From Chrysoperla carnea (Eukaryota > Arthropoda > Insecta > Neuroptera > Chrysopidae), in NCBI RefSeq assembly GCF_905475395.1, contig NC_058337.1, positions 104,526,368-104,590,367 of the forward strand: a stretch of 64,000 nt of DNA. Reading direction: 5' to 3'. Shown piece after piece: positions 49,925 through 60,585 of this stretch. Numbering within the stretch: position 1 is the stretch's first letter; every line of letters starts with the position of its first letter. The notes under the pieces are model-generated. The model did not search any database. It was not told where the DNA came from and saw nothing but the letters and a program-made list of their open reading frames with translations. A program made the position numbers and the translations under genes.

Positions 49925-52374
49925 CACGACATCCTGGTTGACACGATTATGTGTTTTGTTTGTTGGTCACAATTGTAGTGATTCCAAACAAAAACCTTAG
50001 AAAAATTTTTAATTAGAAAAGATGTCGCTATCGTCTGAACCTCAGCCAATTAAAAATTCACAAATCCAAGCTTCAGATCTGCCTTTAATTCAATCTAAAT
50101 CATATTAAAAGTACAGCCATACAGCCAAATGACTTTTAAAGGACTTTTTTTTAACTGGAAAGATCGTGTTTTTGACCTTTTTATCGAGCAGTTAGGCCCG
50201 TGTTCTGGCAATTTCATGAAAATAATCAAGCAGCTTCTCATATACCCACAGAAAATAATCTATAGGTGTGAGATTACACTAATTTTTCACATTTTTTAGG
50301 TTTTGTACTTGTGGAAGTTTGTTTTCGATGGGGCTATTAAACAAATTGAACATAAATCATCTGTCTGCTATTAAATTAACTCCCATTAGAAACAGCGGTA
50401 GTTAATTATGTGCTTTTAGCATTAGTCATGTGTAGTTTTATCATCATGTTACGCTTAACGCTTCATTCAAGTCAGACACGATAACTTTACGCAAAAAATG
50501 ATGGTATTTAATCCAAATGCATTAAAACTAGCTTTCCAACGTATCCAATATCGTGGTGTTTGATATGAATCTTATATTTTTAATTTCAATTTAAAGTTTA
50601 TACCTAAACCTTTAAAAAAGACCGCCTTTATATAATATACACACAGGGTATACAAATAATTAAAATGTGGGTACATATTTAATTTAATCAAATCCGTGTA
50701 TTTATTTAGCACAAAAGTATTTGGTAACTTTAAGGAAAGATAAACGTCGTTTCTAGAATAAATAAATAAAATTAAAAATAGAGAACGGTTTTTTACCGTC
50801 ATTTCAAAGTATGCGAAAGTATGCACAGATAGATACAACAGAATAAAAACCAATTTTCATAAATTTTATTAATCGTTTTAGTTTTTCCAAGAATTTTGTT
50901 GTATTTTTCATTTTTACATTTTCGTTCATTTTTGTTTCTTTTAAAAGAAAATTTGTTATAAATTATAGGCTTGTGTATAGAATTTTATAGTGTTTATATC
51001 AAAAATAGAAGTTTTTATATACCTGGAAATATTTTTTGTTTGAAGTTCGAATCTATATATTTTTAAACAAAAAATGGTATGGCAATAAAATTGAATTAAT
51101 GGTCTCAAGTCTGTAAGTTTGAACGGCTTAGAAATATTGATAATGCAAACAAAATTTTGGTAGAGGTGTTCATAAAACGACATAATAAATCCAATACTAA
51201 TTTGTCCTCTTGTCTGTTTGTCCGTTTGTCGTCACGATAACTCTAACGCTAAAATGGTTAGCGAGCTGAAATTTTATAGCGTTGTCGGAACGTATGGAGT
51301 GAGTTTGAAGTCGTAAACGAGCAAATTTCCTACTTGTGTAAAAATAAAATTTTTTTATTGGAGTGTACATTTAACAGGTTAATAATTCTTAAAAACGTGT
51401 ATTAATTATACAACAAGTATTAAAAAATATACATGAAGTAGGTACCTCACTATCTTTTGTGTTATGAACATTTAACTTGATTTGCATTTTTCATATAGAA
51501 GAAAATCCTCAGTTTGGATAAAATATTTCTAATTCTACGAAAATGCTATGTAAATATCATGTAAATAATAACAGTATATGTTTAGTATTTTCACTCCTAT
51601 TTATTTAAAATGAGGAATGAAAATTGAATTAATACGGATTTGTAGTGAGAAAAAAATTGAGGCGTTTCTATAATCCAGATGCATAAATATGATCTGAGAT
51701 CCATCACCCAAAAATAATAAATACCTTCTTAGCTGTTACTTATTAAAAGTTACTTTGACGTAGAAATATACAAATCGCTTATAACAACTATCGCTTATAA
51801 CGATGAAATTTGTAGGTCCGTTCAATACGTTATAACCGAATTTGATTATGTATCAAAATGTAAATTTAAAAAGAGAACGAGCAAAAATGGAATTTCGAAC
51901 AAACCGAAATATGAAGTAAATTAATGCTACTTTCAAAAGATCAAAGCTTTATGTGGCATGTTAGCACAATTTTACCCGTTGTGGGTTTTGGTCTATTAAA
52001 ATATTTCTAATTTCTCACAACAATTTTAACGAAGAACTTTAAAGTTTAGCTATATATGAATAATTAATTCTACATGCAGTTTTATTTAGTATTATAAAAA
52101 GGTTAAAATTAATTATGTAAAATTACTGCAGTCTGTAAACAATTGAAGTTGGTAAACTCACTGTATTTTCAGACCAAGTTATTTCTAATATTTAAAACAT
52201 AGACGAAGAGTCGTTGACACAAAAAAACCTAAATGTTACTACGTCTTTTAGAAATTCTTAGATGAAAAATTGTAAAATGTAGGTATGTCATAGCATACCT
52301 TCATAAAATAATATTCCTGTAAAATTTGAAACAAACCTTCGACATAAAATCAGGTCCGATCGATTCGTTTGTGG

Positions 52375-52565
52375 CATCATAATAGCTCTTAAATGGATGA
52401 ACCGATTTGGATTTTTTTTTGATTGAACGGTAATATTATCGATGGTGTTCTTAATTATGTTTCAAAAAAATTTATCAGAACGTTTGATGATCATGGCATC
52501 TCATTCTAGTTTGTCCGGTCCGTAGCTCTAAGCTCACGCTTGAAACATAACTAAGAACACTCCCA
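52375..52565. repeat. Inverted arrangement of the AGTGTTCTTA repeat family
   Basis: GGATGAACCGATTTGGATTT and GGTGTTCTTAATTATGTTTC on the left face CTTGAAACATAACTAAGAAC followed by ACTCCC on the right. Two head-to-head pieces of the family at 31.9 and 61.4 kb therefore lie about 60 bp apart. Confidence 0.6.
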
Positions 52566-54569
52566 AATAGAAAAAGTTTTTAAAATCGCAAAAAATTTTA
52601 TTTTTAATTTAATTATAAAACAAAATCACATTAACAACCAGCCATCAGCCTACTTGTATTCCGATGCTGTCCAGGAAATACTAATATCTTCCGAGAAACT
52701 GCAGAATCATACATTGTACCCAACTTAAAATCCCCAAATTAAATACATTAGAAAACTGATGATTGATTTTTCTTCAACATTTTAAATTAGTTAAAATTCA
52801 ACGGGATATTCTACCCAATTTGAAAATATACACCCTTTTTCTAAGAAATAAGCAATGGGTAAAGAACTAGATGAATTAATTTTATTTTATCTTTCTTCTT
52901 GGAAAATAACCAGTTACCTGTTTCTTCTGTTACTTCATATTTTATCGATTCTTACCCTTTAGAGTTTGGACGCACGTGGAAAAGCTAATAGTTATAATAA
53001 TTTACCAAAGGTATACCTACTAATTTGTTTTTAATATTACACATATTAAATTCATAAATTTCAACAAATAGGCATTATATAAAGGAGGCCTTTTATGGTA
53101 CAGAAATTATGTATAAGGGATCATTTTCATTATTTACGTACAGTGAAAATTATCTGGAGTAAAATTATTCAATTGACTTACAGGTAGTATAAAAAGATCC
53201 TCGGTGTAAAATGTCATATATTATAAGGAAATTAAGATTAAGATTCTTCTATTTTTGTTATGCAACCGCTGACAAAGAATACATTTCAAAATTTTTACTC
53301 TTCCGCTGCTTTCATCATTTTATCATTAAACAAATGTTTGAATTTGAAAAAAAAGATTCACTTTTGAAATCTTGCTTCAAATCAAATCTTTTATTTGACT
53401 TTTCACAAGATGATTTTAAAAAAATTTGCTTTTACCTTAAAACAGGGGATAATCCAAAATACAAAGTCTGTGGCAAATAGCCAGATCAACGTCTAAAATA
53501 ACAGTTCCATATTTGTTTTGTTTTTGAGTAGGGAAAATAAAAATGTGTTGTAAGAATGAAATTTCTACAGTCAACATATCTTAGTTATATTATAGTATAA
53601 ACAAGTTCCTAGGATCCTTGAACAAGAACTATTGTCAACGTGAAAAAAAAATTTTTCCACAAAAAGAGTTTATATTTCTTTTAAGGGTTCCGTTTCTATT
53701 TTCGGCAAAAAACACACACAATAAAATTTTAAGCTTTGTGAACCTAAAAATATTCATCTGCAGTAAAAATGTTACTTGTAATTTTTTTCAAGATAATTCG
53801 TTTGTTTGCTTAGTAGGAGGGCAAATTTTATCACTCATCTTATCATTGGAAAACTTTCACTTATTTTTACATTTTTTAGCTTATCTTATTCACATTTAAT
53901 CATTTCATTGCATATTTTTACATTTACGTCAGAATCGTTTAACTATGGATAAACGAAACTATTAGATTGGCTTTTTGTCTGGAGTCCGCTCTTATAAAAT
54001 TGGAGGGATGTCATATATAATTGAAACGCACTTGTTTCCACGTAAAATGCAAAATTGTAAAATTCTTATATCTTTCATTTATGGCCATTAACTCGAAATT
54101 ACATCTGTTTACTGCCTAACCAGTATTAATGGACATGACGGGTCCCTAGAAAATTTTAACTAACATTGAATTACAATTTTTACGAAATAAAAATATTTAG
54201 AAGGAACATATTAAATTTCTAGAAAAATTAATGAGAGGTTTCACTGTACTAAAAGTATATTATAACATAGAAATAATATTGTAGCTTTTCAAAACTAAAA
54301 TCCTGTTATGTTCATGTTTGTTCAAAAGCAGACATACTACTTATTTTATATTATAATATGGATTTAAATTAATGTAAAACCGGATTTATTTTCGGTATAA
54401 CAATTAACCTTACATATTCGACTGCTTTACTCATTCCATTTATAAAAAATTATTTTCTAAAACTAATATTTATATGATATGATGATATACCTACCCGAAA
54501 ACTTATTAGATAACATTTCAAAATATGGTTAGCTAGTTATTATGGATGAAAGTTAATCATATAATTTAA

Positions 54570-54995
54570 CAACAAGTGAAAACAAACAATTGACTGAGTT
54601 CACTGTTGAAATACCATGTATAGACAGTGTTGATTAGACAATCAACAAGATATCCTATTTTTTATTTTTACCTTTAAACTTTTGTTCTATGTCTTACGGC
54701 TTACAAGATGAGTCCTACGGACCCAAGACCCAATTGACCAATGATGCTCATTCACCTCACCTCACTTTTTACAAACTGAGTACGATGTAAAAATTTCAGC
54801 AAGATATCACTTTTCGATTATGACTTATCTTGTTTTCAGGCAGACAGACGTGCGGACTGGCGGACAGCCGGAAATGGACTAATTAGGTGATTTTATACCA
54901 AAATTATGTTCGTAGCATTAATATTTTTAGGCGTTACAAACTTGAAACTAAACTAAGTATACCTTGATATATTTCATATATACATGGTATAATAA
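54570..54995 (+). repeat. Interspersed repeat family (GAAAACAAACAATTGACTGA) copy
   Basis: Carries GTGAAAACAAACAATTGACT, ATACCATGTATAGACAGTGT, a tract related to GACAGACAGAC, GGAAATGGACTAATTAGGTG, and a GGCGTTACAAACTTG end followed by ATTTCATATATACATGGTAT. It closely resembles the copy at 58996-59320, which suggests recent activity. Confidence 0.75.
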
Positions 54996-56104
54996 TATAT
55001 TACTATAATTTAATCTGACAGCACATATTTTCTTAATTTTCGTAGTGTGTTTATTCCGACATTTATTTGTAAGTTTATTGGATAGAAACATTTGAGATAA
55101 TCTCACGAAGAGACACAAAAATTCTTTCGAGGTTTGAAGTATAGAGACACAAAAATTTTCAATTTTTCAATCAAATTTTAATATTAAAGAGCAAAATTAA
55201 ATTTTTTGGATTCTGATGACGTCATAAAGTTAAAAAATTCGATTTTTTTTATAATACAGGCAAATTTGATCCCATCTTATTGGAATTTTTTTTCAAACCC
55301 ACTAATTTTGGATCGTTCTTTTCAGCTGTCAAATTTTTGCTAGTTATCACTTATGTGCTTATTTCCGGGGTCACGTCCCCAAGTTCTTGAAACCTCTTGG
55401 AGCTAGGTTAGTTTTGATCCCAAACGCTATGAGTTGTAGATTCTTGTAAGAGAAACGTGTGGTGTTTTCAATATTTCTATCACATTACAAGTTGATGGGA
55501 GCTTCTTCACATATATTCGAAAACAGTGAGCCATGGTGTTTTATGATATTGTATCATGAAACAATGTTTATGTACCATGGTTCACACGTTTTTATCGTTT
55601 TTGGTCGTTAAATAATAAATCTCTCGAAAAAATAATGCTGAAACACAGAGTATTTCCGTAATTATATTTAAAAAAATGACATTTATAAAAAAGCACACAA
55701 ATAAATTTCGATTTTAGCTACTACACCTTCCCCTACAAAAAAATTACTCATACATGAAATAATTTATTTAAAAATAAACTGACACGATAATATTATATTT
55801 GTATATTGAATATTGATTGAAAAATAATTAATGGCTTTGATGTTTGTGTAAAATAAAAATAACTTTGAAAAAGAAATTGCACAAAGAAACTTTCGATCGA
55901 TACAATCAAATATGGCCTTATAAGGATCGAACAATTTTAAAAATTGCCTGAAAAAGTCTAAAAAACAACACTTTTCTATATTCCCATACAGAAGATTCGT
56001 AATAATAATTAAAAGTCAATTTCAACTTTAATACCATACATTTTTATTTTTTGACATAATGTAATTGTTGACTTATTAAATTTATTTTTTTATTTTTTTA
56101 TCTT

Positions 56105-56200
56105 ACTAGCTGACCCGATGTCCCGAGTAGCAGAATAAGTATTTAAAAAAAAAAAAATCGACTCTTAGGAGGTACGAAGTTCGCCGGGTCAACTAGTTTG
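56105..56200. repeat. Fragment with CTGACCCG / CGGGTCAACTAG inverted ends
   Basis: ACTAGCTGACCCGATGTCCC on the left and CGCCGGGTCAACTAGTTT on the right are inverted relative to each other around a poly(A) run. The ACTAGCTGACCCGGCGAAC motif recurs at the ends of widespread insect repeats. It lies just beyond the stop of the first Kazal gene. Confidence 0.6.
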
Positions 56201-56208
56201 ATATAAAC

Positions 56209-56624
56209 TTAGTTATGTAAATAGCTGCAATCAAAATACCCATTAGTGCCGCATGGTATATCTGTGCTTGATTTGGCAGTTGTTGATTCCATTGAATGTT
56301 TAGAAGTTCCATAATGTACTTGAGGATGATCCTCTAAATCGTGGGCTGTACATGGCCGCCAATCAACTCCTTGGACATTATTATTACATACCGCAACATC
56401 ATATTCACATTTGTTTGGATAAAGTTGAAGTTCTCCTTTCAAATTTACGCCACAAATTGGATCGGAATCATATGGTTCGTCACATGCTTCCGGACAATTA
56501 TTAGCCCATGTTGATACCACAGCAATTATGAAGAAAACTATTAAATTTGAAAATATTTCATCTTTAATGCTTCAGAAAAACTTCGAAATAACAAATTACC
56601 AAAAACTGTCTTTAAAAACTCCAT
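56209..56624 (-). CDS. Secreted Kazal-domain protein 1, two exons
   Basis: Exons 56624-56600 (25 nt, phase 1) and 56537-56209, separated by a 62-nt intron (GGTAATT to AATAG). The spliced product is about 117 residues. A signal peptide (MEFLKTVFVFFIIAVVSTW) is split across the junction. A Kazal module follows with spacing C-x3-C-x9-C-G-x13-C-x6-C-x11-C, including DPICG and NKCEYDVAVC. After the module comes an acidic and Ser/Thr-rich tail that ends with two extra cysteines (IPCGTNGYFDCSYL), unusual for a one-domain Kazal protein. Kazal domains inhibit serine proteases (family knowledge). The position two after Cys2, where the P1 residue sits in classical members, is Glu here, so the target is unclear. 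It has a TATA box and is paired with a paralogue 1.7 kb upstream. Confidence 0.88.
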
Positions 56625-56690
56625 TGTAGGTACACGTTGAACAATTGTCGTCTTACACGATTCTTTCATTTAAAATTCCACCAAAATGCA

Positions 56691-56698
56691 TTTATATA
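56691..56698 (-). promoter_or_regulatory. TATA box of Kazal gene 1
   Basis: TATATAAA on the minus strand, about 70 nt upstream of the start codon, at nearly the same distance as in the paralogue. Confidence 0.65.
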
Positions 56699-56709
56699 AT
56701 TTTATCGAA

Positions 56710-58272
56710 TTTTTTTTCAGAAAATGTAACTATTGGAATTTTCTCAAGTAGGGGAGTGTGGGGTAATTGGCACCATCTTTAGGAATATTGTTAATAAAAC
56801 TCATAATTACTATAATTTATACTTTTATTTAGCATGAAAGTAAGTTGTACTTACCTGGTTATCAGAAAATCATAGAGAAATCTTAAGCCTATGTAACATT
56901 TGGCGAGAATTAAAAAATTCTGGATTGTGTCTTTGCTCCAATTTCCCGAACGTTCGTAAAATAGGAGCCAATAAATATCCAATTAGTCGAATGGGAGCCA
57001 TTAAAATTTTAGTCAGCCTAGAGTAGTCTCATCTTTGATTTATGTCAGTCTCAAATTAATCTAATTTTATATATCAAAGAATTAAATAACAAAAGGAACA
57101 TTTGGTGAGAAATTGAGGTGTATGGCGTTGGCGTGGAAAAATAAAAAGAAGTGGGATGAACATTCTTGGAGCACTCATGACACATATTACCTTCATATTT
57201 TTTCCTATTTCCCACTAAACTTCAAATTATTTTAGTTACGAGGAATAAAAAATCCTGCGATGGGTAATGCTGCGAAGGTAGCATATTTTGGTATCAGAAT
57301 TGCAATTGTCAGCTTTACTCTATCTCTGTCGTGTTTAGACTCTTTCAATATTAGTTTAAATGAATTGTTTTTCATAATTTTATATTGGTTTTTTGCATTC
57401 ACTTGAATAAATATTGACTACTAATAAATATTTTGCTATTTGCTACTTATTGACTACTAATATATATTATGTTTTCATTTTTTCTTTGGTCTCATGAGTC
57501 TTAAAATTTGAATATGAAAAGTGTTTTGATTGAGATCGTTGCAAACAACTCAAGTAAATAACTTTTCAGTCGTATTAACAACCATCGGGTATGTTTGGAT
57601 TTTCATACACCCAACAAGGCTCTCCTAATAACTTTTTTGGCTTCATATTTTTTCTCAAAAATATTTTAATATCCAATAAAGAAAAATTTAAAAAAAAGTT
57701 TTTTTAATTGATATTTCCTTTTACAATTAAAAATTGGTTTTTCTAAACAATAAATTCAAACACCAGTGACGTCAACACATCGTTTTATAACGCCACCGCG
57801 CGGAGAAATAATAAAATAACATGCAAAATGATAAATAGAGTATGCTTTTACTCCATAATAACATAGTTATCCATAGAAACAAACCAAAAATGTGATTTTT
57901 GCGTAATCACGTCCGAATTACTCACAGGCTCAACTGGTGTACGTTACAACCAATAACAAATCTTTTTTATTAAAAAATATACCAATTTTTTATTAATAAT
58001 TAATTATTCTTAAGATGAATGTGGCAAATCTATTCAGAGACAACGATTACCAAAAGAAACAATGTTACAAATGCGCAGAGTTAGTCTGATTAACGTAGAC
58101 AGACCTAAATTAAAAAAATAACGAAAAAAGTGTAACGAAATGTCTCAGATATTTTTCAATGGTACCAACTAAGTTCTGCCAAAGCCAATCTGAATCTTGT
58201 TCTGAAACTATGAAAAAATGATAATATTCCAGAAAATAAAATTCAGTATTTTAAAAATTTTAACTTTAATGA
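56710..58272. other. Region between the two Kazal genes
   Basis: I see no further gene or recognisable repeat here. It must hold upstream control sequence for Kazal gene 1 and the 3' end of Kazal gene 2. Confidence 0.4.
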
Positions 58273-58278
58273 TTTATT
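58273..58278 (-). terminator. Poly(A) signal of Kazal gene 2
   Basis: AATAAA on the minus strand, about 70 nt downstream of the stop codon. Confidence 0.45.
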
Positions 58279-58346
58279 ACATGTTTTTACATTCAAACTC
58301 TAAATAGTGAAACTTAAAAATTTGGCATAAAATGCAGTAAATTATC

Positions 58347-58624
58347 TTAACAAAGACGCCATTCATTAGTATTTGCTTTGCAATTAGCCACATTTAATTC
58401 ACATTTATTTGAGAATTTTTTGGTTTGACCAGCTTTATTTCTTCCACAAACTGGTGAATAGTTTTGTGGACAATATGTTGGACATACACTACCCCAAACT
58501 GATTCCATTGCCATAGCAATTAGAACGAAAACTGAAATTCGGTAAAGTTTATTAAAAAATACATATTGTGAAAAATAAAATAAATTATATAAATCTTACC
58601 TAATAATTGTTTTAAGAAACGCAT
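58347..58624 (-). CDS. Secreted Kazal-domain protein 2, two exons
   Basis: Exons 58624-58600 (25 nt, phase 1) and 58531-58347, with a 68-nt intron (GTAAGAT to TTTCAG). The product is 69 residues: a signal peptide of about 22 residues (MRFLKQLLVFVLIAMAMESV) and one compact Kazal module, C-x3-C-x7-C-G-x13-C-x6-C-x9-C, with PVCGRNK and NKCELNVANC, ending at the last cysteine. The residue at the classical P1 position is Gln. The intron position, phase and exon-1 length match Kazal gene 1 exactly, so the two are a tandem duplicate pair. Secretion is inferred from the signal peptide; the role (protease inhibition in gut, saliva, venom or haemolymph) cannot be decided from sequence. Confidence 0.9.
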
Positions 58625-58697
58625 TGTTATAATTTGAGTTGAGTTGCTAAATTTCTTTAGTAGGTGTTACTTACTTTAACTGAATTTTTTTCCATCC

Positions 58698-58705
58698 TTT
58701 TATAT
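58698..58705 (-). promoter_or_regulatory. TATA box of Kazal gene 2
   Basis: TATAAAAG on the minus strand, about 75 nt upstream of the start codon, the expected place for a core promoter with a short 5' leader. Confidence 0.7.
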
Positions 58706-58995
58706 GAATTTGGAAAAGACCTTCATTTGAGTAAATATTAGCTATAAATTAATATTTTTCAATTTTTATTGTTTTGTCGACCCCACGTGTCTTTATATTA
58801 ACTATTAATCAACGCTGTATAAATAATTTCTGGCAGACATTTTATTTAATTGCACTATCGTATTCTTAGTAAATATGCCTTTAGTAGTTTGGTATGGTAT
58901 CAATGTGAGCGAATCTTTGCAAGTGATTTCTATCGAAAGTTTGTCTGATTATTCTTATCAGGATCTTCAGAATAAACAATTTTATAGTATATACA

Positions 58996-59320
58996 TGTGA
59001 AAACAAACAATTGACTGACTTAATTGTTGAAATACCATGTATAGACAGTGTTGATTACAGACAAAAATTAATCTATGTTGCTCATTTACGAACTTGATTT
59101 CACTTTTTACGGTCTCAGCACGCTAAATTTGAGCATGATAACTCTTTTCGTTTTTGAGTAATCGTGATGACAGACAGACAACCGGAAATGGACTAATAAG
59201 GTGATTTTATGAACACCTATACCAAAATTTTGTTCATGGTATCATTATTTTTAAGCGTTACAAACTTGGGACTAAACTTAATATACCTTCGTATATTTCA
59301 TATACATGGTATAATAATGC
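58996..59320 (+). repeat. Interspersed repeat family (GAAAACAAACAATTGACTGA) copy
   Basis: Nearly the same block order as at 54570-54995: GTGAAAACAAACAATTGACT, ATACCATGTATAGACAGTGT, GACAGACAGACAACCGGAAA followed by TGGACTAATAAGGTG, GCGTTACAAACTTGGGACT, and TTCATATACATGGTATAATA. Confidence 0.75.
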
Positions 59321-59991
59321 ATATCATTCTGGCCATTCTGAAGCGCAGAGAATGTACGAATGTACCAATACGAATGTACCGTAAATAGTACCTTATATTA
59401 TAAGACCATTTATTTGGCGTTCACTGTCTAAGTAAATAAAAATATCCATATTAATAAAAATAATTCTAGATAACGTTCCTATATAAGTAATCGATTCTCT
59501 GCCTAAAAGGGTAATTGACCTGTAACAAATTTGTGGGTACGAATATTATGGTCTCTTTAAAACATACATATATTAACCAGTTAAGAACTATCATAGTAAA
59601 ACACTTATAAAGGCCTATTTATAAATTTGTACCATATAAACATATATTGGTAATATATATATTTGTATGATGAACGAGCCTTATCGTCATTTTAAAATCG
59701 ATTTTCTTTTGTTTTAAATAATATGCGGTTTAGTTTGTGAGCAAGTTATAATAGACACTGTTTATGATGTATACATGTATGTCATCTCCTAAGTATTGAC
59801 TCCGTGCGTAGTCACGGTACCTACAGGGACAGTTAAATCGACGCCAGCGCTTCCAGCGGATAATTTTGGCCTAGAAGGGCGTTGGTGTGTCCAATTTTTA
59901 ATTTTTTACATGCAAATAGCATAACAAATGTCAAATTAAAAATAATTAAGCAATAAAAATTTTAAAACAAATGTCAAATTAAAAAATAATT

Positions 59992-60585
59992 AAGGTGTTT
60001 CGATGCCAAAACGAAAGATAATTATTAAAAACAGCCCTTTTTACATGATAATAAGTGCTCAATAAGTGCTTTTAAGAACGTTTTACCATTTACATAAAAC
60101 ACTTATCAATATTCCTCAAGATTTAAGCTTTAAAATCATACCAAAATTAAGAACTGTGTAAAAATGAAAAACTTTTTTTGGTAAAAACAATGACTTTGAT
60201 AGTTAATTTCTCCTAATCACTACAGATAATCGATATTAATTTTTCGCAAAAGATGTATAAAAGTTCAAATCTTTGGTATCATTTTCAATTTACGGTATCG
60301 AAATACCTTAAAGTGTTAAAATGAAAAAAGTTAAAATTTTATTTATCAATTAATCATCCTTTAATAGGTAAGTCTTTTGTGAAAACTTCTTATCGATTCT
60401 CCGTATGGTTTATGAGAAATGTGCTTTTTCTTCGATAAAAAAACTAACTTTGATAGTTAATTTCTCCTAAACCGTTTAGAGAATCGATATGAACTTTTAA
60501 GGGCGTATAAAAGGATGATTAATTGATAAATATAATTTCAAATTTTTTAGATTACTTTCATTTTTTCGGTATCGAAATACCTTAA
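59992..60585. repeat. MITE-like element, copy 2 (TIR type AAGGTATTTCGATRCC)
   Basis: Starts TAAGGTGTTTCGATGCC and ends GGTATCGAAATACCTTA, which are inverted ends. An additional internal GGTATCGAAATACCTTA near 60297-60313 and repeated AATTAATCATCCTTT / GGATGATTAATTG blocks suggest two copies nested or fused. Related to 6919-7628. Confidence 0.7.

Larger units (their letters stand above)
47594..56104. other. Long gene-poor intergenic region
   Basis: It holds repeats (48530-49075, 49302-49339, 49770-50100, 52375-52565, 54570-54995), a (TA)n tract and a poly(A) run, but no supported gene. The ORFs at 53211-53480 and 53618-53899 are isolated, lack motifs and look like chance frames. Confidence 0.5.

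Noticed and set aside
53211-53899. Two neighbouring ORFs of 89 and 93 codons
   Set aside because: Phe/Lys/Ile-rich frames with no domain, signal peptide or splice continuity, as expected by chance in this base composition.
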